Source: Nocardia araoensis NBRC 100135 (GTDB taxonomy: Bacteria; Actinomycetota; Actinomycetes; Mycobacteriales; Mycobacteriaceae). From it: a stretch of 64,000 nt of DNA. Positions 57,591 to 64,000 of this stretch are shown here, in pieces; position 1 is the first letter of the stretch; each line of letters begins with the position of its first letter. The position numbers were made by a program, and so were the translations under genes. The notes beneath the pieces were generated by a model, which saw only the letters and a list, made by a program, of their open reading frames with translations, was not told the origin of the DNA and did no database searches. Location: assembly GCF_000308435.1 (NCBI RefSeq), contig NZ_BAFR01000124.1:62001-126000 (forward strand), given 5' to 3'.

Positions 57591-59097
57591 CGCTGTCCTT
57601 GGAACTGTCGAGGATGCCGCTGCGCTGTGCCCGTGCGATCAGGCGCAGATGCTCCTGATAGTCGTCGGTGAACAGGGTGGTGCCCTGCTTGTCGACGGTG
57701 ACGAAGTACAGCCACGGCCCCACTTCCGGATTCTCCATGGCGCGCAACGCGTTCAACGACGGCGCGGCGATCGGAGTCTTGGGCAGGCCACGCATCGCAT
57801 AGGTGTTCCAGGCGGTTTCCTGGGCGCGGTCGGCGTCGGTGGTCGCCACCTCGGTGCGATCCAGGGTGTAGTTCACCGTCGAGTCGAACTGCAGCATCTG
57901 ATCGGCCCGCAGCCGGTTCACGATCACCCGGGCCACCTTGCCCATATCCTGCGGTTTCGCCTCACGTTCCACCAGCGAGGCGGCGACCAGCGTCTGATAC
58001 GGCGTCAATCTCGTGTCGGCGCCGGACTGCAGCAGTCCGGTGGATTCATAGCTCTTCGCACTCGCGGTCACCAATTGCCGCAGGATCTCCGACGGTGTGG
58101 CGCTCGGATCGAAATCCCAAGTGCCCGCGGCGATCAGGCCTTCCAGCTGCCTCGCCCGGTCCGGGCAATCCTTGACACCCTGCATCGCCCACTCGGGCAC
58201 CCCGAGCGCGGCCAGGTCCAGGCTCGCGCCCGCGGCATCGAGCTGTTCGTAGGTCACGCACTTCTGGTTGGGGCCGGTGCCGATGCAGCTGGCTTCCGCG
58301 ATCTTACGGTAGATGCCGTCATAGCGCCCGCCGGTGCTCATATCGTGCTGGTCGTGCAGCAGCCGCCCCTCGGAGACGACCAGATTGCCCACCCTGGACT
58401 GCTTGCCGACCAGCGTGGCCACCGCCTGCGCGGCAGGGCTCTGGCTTGGGATCGCGTAGAAGCCGGGCTGCACCGCGCTCATGTTCGAATTGCGTACGGC
58501 CGCTTGGAAAAACGCACCCGAACTCGCAACGACGCCGCGCTCGACCATAGTCGCCGCGATCTGCTGCGAGGTGTCGCCCGGATGCACCTGCACCACCACC
58601 AGCGGCCCCCCTGGCCCGGCGAAGTCTTTCGGCGGAGCCAAACTGCCGATGAACTTCATGCCGGCGAAGACCACAGCACCGGCGAACAGCAGGATGAAGA
58701 CGCCCGCGACGAGCCATAGATTGCGGCGGCGCTTCTTGCGCTCGGCCGCTTTGCGAGAGGCGACCCGGGAGCGCTTGCCGCGCTGCGAGCGTCCGGAACG
58801 CTCCGGCTTTGCGCGTTTCGACTCCGCGCGCTTCGAGTCCGCACGCTTCGAACGGCGCGGCGGCTCGGCACGCGTCGTCCTCGGGCGCTGTCCGCCACGC
58901 CGCGGTGGCGGTGGCGGTGGCGTGGGCTCCGGCTCCTCCTCGTCGTCGACGTAGCGGGGAATGACGGTCGTGTCGTCGTCGTAGTCGTCGTACTGGTCGC
59001 CGTCGTACTCGCCCCAGGCCCGGTCGTCTCTCCGGTAACGCCGATCAGCTTCGCGCTGTCGGAACAGTTCCTCGGCCCGCGCCCACCGATCCGTCAT
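57580..59097 (-). CDS. mltG: Endolytic transglycosylase MltG
   Basis: 505 residues. The first 125 form a charged cytosolic region (acidic DDDD and EEEPEP stretches, then Arg/Lys-rich), followed by one transmembrane segment ([20 protein letters not shown]) and an external YceG domain. The catalytic glutamate is in AASLVEREA, and the conserved [12 protein letters not shown] and SALRA-type ends follow. It cuts nascent glycan strands and anchors their ends. Start ATG overlaps the ruvX stop by 4 bp. The acidic-then-basic cytosolic domain is longer than in proteobacteria, as is usual in this order. Confidence 0.93.
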   Translation of the reverse strand: MTDRWARAEELFRQREADRRYRRDDRAWGEYDGDQYDDYDDDTTVIPRYVDDEEEPEPTPPPPPPRRGGQRPRTTRAEPPRRSKRADSKRAESKRAKPERSGRSQRGKRSRVASRKAAERKKRRRNLWLVAGVFILLFAGAVVFAGMKFIGSLAPPKDFAGPGGPLVVVQVHPGDTSQQIAATMVERGVVASSGAFFQAAVRNSNMSAVQPGFYAIPSQSPAAQAVATLVGKQSRVGNLVVSEGRLLHDQHDMSTGGRYDGIYRKIAEASCIGTGPNQKCVTYEQLDAAGASLDLAALGVPEWAMQGVKDCPDRARQLEGLIAAGTWDFDPSATPSEILRQLVTASAKSYESTGLLQSGADTRLTPYQTLVAASLVEREAKPQDMGKVARVIVNRLRADQMLQFDSTVNYTLDRTEVATTDADRAQETAWNTYAMRGLPKTPIAAPSLNALRAMENPEVGPWLYFVTVDKQGTTLFTDDYQEHLRLIARAQRSGILDSSKDSGGR

Positions 59098-59657
59098 GCA
59101 TCGTCCCCGGACGACGCAGGACGCCCCGTTTCCACCGACCTCAACACCGCACTCCGTTCGTCCAACCATCCTTGCAGGATCGACACGGCCGCCGCCTGAT
59201 CGATCACCTGCCGCTGGCCACGCGCGCGAACTCCACTGTCCCGCAATGCACGTGCAGCTGACACCGTAGTCAAACGTTCGTCGGAAAGCCGGACCGGCAC
59301 CGACCCGACCGCAGCCCGCAATCGCTCAGCGAATGCGCTGGCCAGCGTAGCCGCAGTGCCCTTCTCCCCGCGTAATGTACGCGGCAATCCGACGATTATC
59401 TCGACTGCCTCGTACTCCCGCACAATTTCGGCAATTCTTTCGATATCGGGTGCGGGAGCCGATCGCCGGGACTCTTTCGCGCGCGGCACGGTCTCCACCG
59501 GGGTGGCGAGAATGCCGTCGGGATCGCTCGCGGCGACCCCGATCCGGACACTGCCCACGTCGACGCCGATCCGCCTGCCCCGACCGGGGTCGGTGGCCGG
59601 ATGCGGCCGGTCGGCGCCGCGCTGCGCCGACCGCTCCGGTTCCGTGGGGTCGCCCAT
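59094..59657 (-). CDS. ruvX: Putative pre-16S rRNA nuclease / Holliday junction resolvase-like RuvX (YqgF)
   Basis: 187 residues with the RNase H-like fold: [20 protein letters not shown] with the first catalytic Asp, [27 protein letters not shown] and [15 protein letters not shown] with the last. In E. coli the family matures the 16S 5' end. An N-terminal tail of about 30 residues is low-complexity. The start is the ATG at 59657 overlapping the alaS stop (TGATG); a GTG at 59660 is equally possible. Confidence 0.93.
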   Translation of the reverse strand: MGDPTEPERSAQRGADRPHPATDPGRGRRIGVDVGSVRIGVAASDPDGILATPVETVPRAKESRRSAPAPDIERIAEIVREYEAVEIIVGLPRTLRGEKGTAATLASAFAERLRAAVGSVPVRLSDERLTTVSAARALRDSGVRARGQRQVIDQAAAVSILQGWLDERSAVLRSVETGRPASSGDDA

Positions 59658-62326
59658 CACCCGGCGAGTTCGGCCACCCGCGCGCGGACCGCGGCCAGGC
59701 CGGCCGGAATGCCGGACGGGTCCGAGCCCGCGCCCTGCGCCATCTCCGGCTTGCCGCCGCCCCGTCCCGCGATGCTCGGGCCGAAACTGCCGACCAGATC
59801 GCCCGCCTTGATGCCGAGCTCCTGAGCGGGCTTGTTCACCGCCACCACGAACGGCACCTTGCCGTCGGAGTTGCCGAGCAGCACCACCACGGCGGGCTCG
59901 CTGCCGAACCGGCCGCGGATGTCGGTGGCCAGTGTGCGCAGATCACCCGCGGACACGCCCTCCGGCGCGGCCACGGCGACCAGCAGCAGCCGGCCGACCC
60001 GCTCGGCCTCCTCGACGAATGTGCCCGCCGAGGACAGCACGGCGGCCATCTTCGTGCGCTCGAGCTCTTTCTCGGCCACCTTCAGCCGCTCCACCAGCTG
60101 CTCGACGCGAGCAGGCACATCTTCGGAGGGCACCTTCAGCGCGGAGGCGACACCGGCCAGCAGTGCGCGCTCCTTGGCCAGGTACTTGTAGGAGTCCAAG
60201 CCGACGAACGCCTCCACGCGGCGCACGCCGGAGCCGACCGACGACTCGCCGAGCACCGTGATCGGGCCGATCTGCGAGGAATGCTGCACGTGCGTGCCAC
60301 CGCACAGCTCCATCGAGAACGGACCGCCGATCTCGACCACGCGCACCTCGTTGCCGTAGTTCTCGCCGAACAAAGCCAGCGCGCCCATCTGCTTGGCCTT
60401 CGGCAGATCGGTGACGAAGGTGTTCACCGGGAAGTCGGCGCCGACCGCGTCGTTGGAGACGGCCTCGATGTCGGCCTTCTGCTGCTCCGACAGCTGGCCC
60501 TGCCAGTTGAAGTCGAAGCGCAGGTAGCCCGGCTTGTTCAGCGAACCGGCCTGCACGGCGTTCGGCCCGAGCACCTGCCGGAGGGCGGCGTGCACCATGT
60601 GCGTGCCGGAGTGGCCCTGGGTGGCGCCCCGCCGCCAGGCCGGGTCGGCTTGAGCGAGGACGACGTCGCCCTCGGTGATCTGGCCGTGCTCCACCGTGGT
60701 CTTGTGCACCCACAGCTTCTTGGCGATCTTCTGCACGTCGTTCACGCGCAGCTTCAGCCCCGAGGAGGCGGTGATGGAGCCGCGGTCGGCGATCTGGCCG
60801 CCCGCCTCGGCGTAGAGCGGGCTGCGGTCCAGGATGACCTCGACATCGTGTCCGGCGGTCGCGGTCGGCACCCGCACGCCGTCGGCGATCAGGGCGAGCA
60901 CGGTGGCCTCGGAGGTGAGTTCGTCGAAGCCGGTGAACTCGGTGGCGCCGCGGTCGACGAACTCCTTGTAGATCGTCAGGTCGGCGTGGGCGTGCTTGCG
61001 CGCCTGCGCGTCCTCCTTGGCGCGCTGACGCTGCTCGGCCATGAGCGAGCGGAAGCCCTCCTCGTCCACCGACAGCCCGGCCTCCGCGGCCATCTCCAGC
61101 GTCAGATCGATCGGGAAACCGTAGGTGTCGTGCAGGGTGAACGCGTCCGACCCGGCGATCGTGCTGCCGCCCTGCGCCTTCACCGCGGCGGCGGTGTTGT
61201 CGAACAGGGTGGAGCCGGTGTTCAGCGTCTTGAGGAACGCCGTCTCCTCGCCGACCGCGACGGTCTCGATGCGGCGGAAGTCGGTGGCCAGCTCCGGATA
61301 GGACGGGGCCATCAGGTCGCTGACGACCTTCATGAACTCGCTCATCACCGGCTTCTCGGCGCCGAGCAGGCGGGCCGAGCGCACGATGCGGCGCAGGAGG
61401 CGGCGCAGCACGTACCCGCGGCCGTCGTTGCCCGGATTCACGCCGTCGGCGATCAGCATGGCGGCGGTGCGGGCATGGTCGGCGATCACGCGGAAGCGGA
61501 CGTCGTCCTCGTGCTGGACACCGTAGGAGCGTCCGGTCAGTTCACCGGCCTTGTCGATGATCGGGCGCAGCAGGTCGGTCTCGTAGACGTTGTCCACGCC
61601 CTGCAGCAGCAGCGCGATACGCTCGACGCCCATACCGGTGTCGATGTTCTTCTTCGGCAGCGACCCGACCGGCGGGTGCCCGAGCTTCGGGCTCAGCTCG
61701 CCGCGGATGTCCTGCATGAACACGAGGTTCCAGATTTCGAGGTAGCGATCCTCGTCGGCGACCGGTCCGCCGTCGCGGCCGTATTCGGGGCCGCGGTCGT
61801 AGTAGATCTCCGAGCAGGGGCCACCGGGGCCGGGCACGCCCATGTCCCAGTAGTTGTCCTTGCCGTCGCGGAACTGGATGCGCTCCTCGGGGATGCCCGC
61901 GACCCGCTTCCAGATCTCGGCGGCCTCCGGGTCGTCCTGGTAGACGGTCACCCAGATGCGCTCGGGATCGAATCCGTAACCGCCGTCGTCCTGCGGCTTG
62001 GAGATCAGCTCCCAGGCGAGGGTGATCGCCCCCTCCTTGAAGTAGTCACCGAAGGAGAAGTTCCCCGCCATCTGGAAGAACGTGTTGTGCCGGGTGGTGA
62101 CGCCGACCTCTTCGATGTCGCCGGTCCGCACGCATTTCTGCACGCTGGTCGCCCGCGGGTAGGGCGGCGCCTCCTGACCCAGGAAGTACGGCTTGAACTG
62201 GACCATACCTGCGTTGACGAACAGCAGGTTCGGGTCGGCCAGGATCAGCGAGGCGCTGGGCACCTCGGTGTGGCCGGCACGGAGGAAATGGTCCAGGAAA
62301 CGCCGTCGAATCTCGTGGGTCTGCAC
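59657..62326 (-). CDS. alaS: Alanyl-tRNA synthetase
   Basis: 889 residues, full length. The class II core opens [20 protein letters not shown] and has [13 protein letters not shown]; the editing domain carries the zinc ligands in [13 protein letters not shown] and [11 protein letters not shown]; the C-terminal C-Ala domain ends the protein. It charges tRNA-Ala and removes mischarged Ser/Gly. The start is a GTG at 62326 with TAGGCT 8 nt upstream and no Shine-Dalgarno, so it may be leaderless. It begins the alaS-ruvX-mltG-aroE operon. Confidence 0.98.
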   Translation of the reverse strand: MQTHEIRRRFLDHFLRAGHTEVPSASLILADPNLLFVNAGMVQFKPYFLGQEAPPYPRATSVQKCVRTGDIEEVGVTTRHNTFFQMAGNFSFGDYFKEGAITLAWELISKPQDDGGYGFDPERIWVTVYQDDPEAAEIWKRVAGIPEERIQFRDGKDNYWDMGVPGPGGPCSEIYYDRGPEYGRDGGPVADEDRYLEIWNLVFMQDIRGELSPKLGHPPVGSLPKKNIDTGMGVERIALLLQGVDNVYETDLLRPIIDKAGELTGRSYGVQHEDDVRFRVIADHARTAAMLIADGVNPGNDGRGYVLRRLLRRIVRSARLLGAEKPVMSEFMKVVSDLMAPSYPELATDFRRIETVAVGEETAFLKTLNTGSTLFDNTAAAVKAQGGSTIAGSDAFTLHDTYGFPIDLTLEMAAEAGLSVDEEGFRSLMAEQRQRAKEDAQARKHAHADLTIYKEFVDRGATEFTGFDELTSEATVLALIADGVRVPTATAGHDVEVILDRSPLYAEAGGQIADRGSITASSGLKLRVNDVQKIAKKLWVHKTTVEHGQITEGDVVLAQADPAWRRGATQGHSGTHMVHAALRQVLGPNAVQAGSLNKPGYLRFDFNWQGQLSEQQKADIEAVSNDAVGADFPVNTFVTDLPKAKQMGALALFGENYGNEVRVVEIGGPFSMELCGGTHVQHSSQIGPITVLGESSVGSGVRRVEAFVGLDSYKYLAKERALLAGVASALKVPSEDVPARVEQLVERLKVAEKELERTKMAAVLSSAGTFVEEAERVGRLLLVAVAAPEGVSAGDLRTLATDIRGRFGSEPAVVVLLGNSDGKVPFVVAVNKPAQELGIKAGDLVGSFGPSIAGRGGGKPEMAQGAGSDPSGIPAGLAAVRARVAELAG

Positions 62327-62398
62327 GAATACCCAGCCTACCGGTGCCGCGCACCCGATTATTCATCGACCGGGCTCCCGTCGCGTCCCCGCGACCGG

Positions 62399-62640
62399 TC
62401 AGCGAATCCAGCCTCGCAGCGGCTCGCTGTCCAGCTTCATGCCCACCGGAGCAGGCAGTTCGACGGTCTTCCCGAACGCCCGTCGCACGGTCTTGCTATA
62501 GACACCGTCCTCCGGCTCGCTGACCACGACTACCTCGCAGCTGTCTCGGTCCACCAGCAGGTGGACCGGGATGCCGGTCTCGGCGTACGCGCGCGGCTTC
62601 TCGACCCGGTCTCCGCGATCGCTGCCGGGTGTTCCTTCCG
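62399..62640 (-). pseudogene. Uma2-family protein, truncated relic
   Basis: The minus strand reads PGSDRGDRVEKPRAYAETG, IPVHLLVDRDSCEVVVVS, then DGVYSKTVRRAFGKTVELP, and ends LRGWIR at the TGA 62401-62399. This is the C-terminal half of a Uma2 (PD-(D/E)XK-like) protein, where D-x3-K and the LLVD strand are conserved. The N-terminal half and any start codon with a ribosome-binding site are missing; the open frame runs back into the rarA 3' end. It is therefore a degraded fragment between rarA and alaS. Confidence 0.6.
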
Positions 62641-62690
62641 CCCCTTGCCGGATGCACCGATACCGACGCGGTACGCCTGCCGGCGGGCGG

Positions 62691-64000
62691 TCAGCCTCGG
62701 ACGATGCGGCGCAGCTTGTCGACCCTGGGGCCGATCTCGCGTTCGTGGCCGTGGTCGGTGGGGTGGTAGTAGTCGACGCCGACCAGTTCGTCGGGCGGGT
62801 ACTGCTGAGCCAGCACGCCGTCCTTGTCGTCGTGCGGGTATCGGTAGCCCTGCGCGTTGCCGAGCGCCGCCGCGCCGGGGTAGTGGCCGTCGCGCAGGTG
62901 CGGCGGGACCGGGCCCGCCTTGCCCGCCGCGACGTCGGCCATGGCGGCGCCGATCGCGGCCACGACGGCGCCGGACTTCGGGGCCGTGGCCAGGTGGATC
63001 GTGGCTTGGGCGAGCGCGAGGCGGCCTTCGGGCAGGCCGACCAGCTGCACCACCTGCGCGGCGGCGGTGGCCGTCTGCAACGCCATCGGGTCGGCCATGC
63101 CGATGTCCTCGCTCGCGTGGATCATCAACCGGCGCGCGATGAAACGCGGGTCCTCTCCCGCGCTCAGCATGCGCGCGAGGTAATGCAGCGCCGCGTCGAC
63201 GTCCGAACCGCGGATGGACTTGATGAACGCGCTGATCACGTCGTAGTGCTGGTCGCCTGCGCGGTCGTAGCGGACCGCGGCCTTGTCCACGCTGGCCTCG
63301 ACCAGGTCCACGTCGACGGTGCCGTCGAGCGAGGACTCCGCCGACGCTTCCAGCGCGGTCAGCGCACGGCGGGCGTCGCCGCCCGCGATCCGGACGATGT
63401 GGTCGAGTGCGGCGTCGGTCACCGTGTACGCGCCGTCGAGGCCGCGTGGATCGGTGATCGCCCGGCCGAGCACTTGCCGGATGTCGGTTTCGGTGAGCGA
63501 CCGCAGTTGCAGTACCAGCGAGCGCGACAGCAGCGGCGACACCACCGAGAACGACGGGTTCTCCGTGGTCGCGCCGACCAGCAGGACGATGCGGTTCTCC
63601 ACCGCGGCGAGCAGGGCGTCCTGCTGGGTCTTGGAGAAGCGGTGCACCTCGTCGATGAACAGCACGGTCTGCTCGCCCGCCGACAGCCTGCGCCGGGCCA
63701 TGTCGATGACCGCGCGCACCTCTTTGACCCCGGCCGAGAGCGCCGAGAGCGCCTCGAACCGGCGGCCGGTGGCCTGGGAGATTAGCGAGGCGAGCGTGGT
63801 CTTTCCGGTGCCGGGCGGGCCGTACAGCAGCACCGATGCGGCGCCGGAGCCCTCGATCAGCCTGCGCAGCGGCGAGCCCGGACCGAGCAGATGCTGCTGG
63901 CCGACCACTTCCTCCAACGTGGCCGGGCGCATCCGCACGGCCAGCGGCGCGCCGGCGTCCCGGCGCACCACAGTGTCGATCGAATGCTCCGCGGGCACCG
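62691..64000 (-). CDS. rarA: Replication-associated AAA+ ATPase RarA (MgsA), start probably outside window
   Basis: At least 435 residues are visible: [20 protein letters not shown], Walker [19 protein letters not shown], Walker [18 protein letters not shown], sensor 1 [19 protein letters not shown] and a C-terminal clamp-loader-like region ([20 protein letters not shown]). It acts at stalled replication forks with SSB. A GTG at 63998 is in frame, but the short acidic/LF-containing N-terminal head of relatives is missing from the visible part, so the true start is likely beyond 64000. Confidence 0.93.
   Translation of the reverse strand, partial: VPAEHSIDTVVRRDAGAPLAVRMRPATLEEVVGQQHLLGPGSPLRRLIEGSGAASVLLYGPPGTGKTTLASLISQATGRRFEALSALSAGVKEVRAVIDMARRRLSAGEQTVLFIDEVHRFSKTQQDALLAAVENRIVLLVGATTENPSFSVVSPLLSRSLVLQLRSLTETDIRQVLGRAITDPRGLDGAYTVTDAALDHIVRIAGGDARRALTALEASAESSLDGTVDVDLVEASVDKAAVRYDRAGDQHYDVISAFIKSIRGSDVDAALHYLARMLSAGEDPRFIARRLMIHASEDIGMADPMALQTATAAAQVVQLVGLPEGRLALAQATIHLATAPKSGAVVAAIGAAMADVAAGKAGPVPPHLRDGHYPGAAALGNAQGYRYPHDDKDGVLAQQYPPDELVGVDYYHPTDHGHEREIGPRVDKLRRIVRG

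Overview
The window is about 64 kb of high-GC actinobacterial chromosome. Gene content and order point to the Mycobacteriales, most likely Nocardia or a close relative: a ChoD-type sterol oxidase, F420/LLM oxidoreductases, many TetR regulators, MihF, an actinobacterial PriA without a Walker A motif, and two blocks matching Mycobacterium tuberculosis Rv1379-Rv1402 and Rv2533c-Rv2559c. I saw no rRNA, tRNA, CRISPR array, transposase or phage gene. The genus is inferred; no search was run.

Layout. (1) 1-22.0 kb is accessory and mainly catabolic or regulatory: an SDR, an ArsR regulator, a MerR regulator with two LLM oxidoreductases and an anchored epoxide hydrolase, a beta-trefoil/unknown small-protein pair, a Baeyer-Villiger monooxygenase followed by a ChoD-like oxidase, an acyl-CoA ligase, esterases, an XRE-TetR fusion divergent from an acyl-CoA dehydrogenase, a TetR/Old-Yellow-Enzyme operon, a secreted lipase, a PadR regulator and a TetR/NmrA divergent pair. 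It also holds decayed genes: a MarR tail, an internally deleted MDMPI-family protein and a membrane-protein remnant. (2) 22.1-38.2 kb is a conserved minus-strand core. Read 5' to 3' it runs pyrR-pyrB-pyrC-(PH-like membrane protein)-carA-carB-pyrF (UMP synthesis), then mihF-gmk-rpoZ-coaBC-metK-priA. priA carries an apparent +1 frameshift and a long Ala/Gly-rich insertion. (3) 38.5-48.2 kb is a second accessory segment: AlkB-like dioxygenase, SnoaL-like and HD-domain proteins, TetR/quinone reductase pair, a serpin, an FAD monooxygenase, a GXWXG protein, tandem YdcZ transporters, an SLC13 permease. (4) 48.2-64.0 kb is core again: YciI-like-nusB-efp-pepQ, a prepilin peptidase, a universal stress protein, aroC-aroK-aroB on plus, then alaS-ruvX-mltG-aroE on minus (transcription order) and rarA at the right edge, with a truncated Uma2 relic between rarA and alaS.

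The shikimate genes aroB, aroE, aroK and aroC cover steps 2, 4, 5 and 7 of chorismate synthesis. The pyr cluster holds the de novo UMP genes except pyrD and pyrE. Its first gene has a leader hairpin that looks like a PyrR-binding loop burying the ribosome-binding site.

Control signals are the most informative non-coding content. Palindromic operators sit at most divergent regulator/target pairs. MerR-type dyads occur at four promoters. A LexA-like box precedes the AlkB-like gene. About ten genes have a TANNNT element 6-8 nt before the start codon and no Shine-Dalgarno sequence, the signature of leaderless mRNAs. I found no clearly new multi-gene system. The best candidates for a second look are the beta-trefoil/unknown pair, the serpin, the PriA and AroK low-complexity additions, and the regulatory sites.
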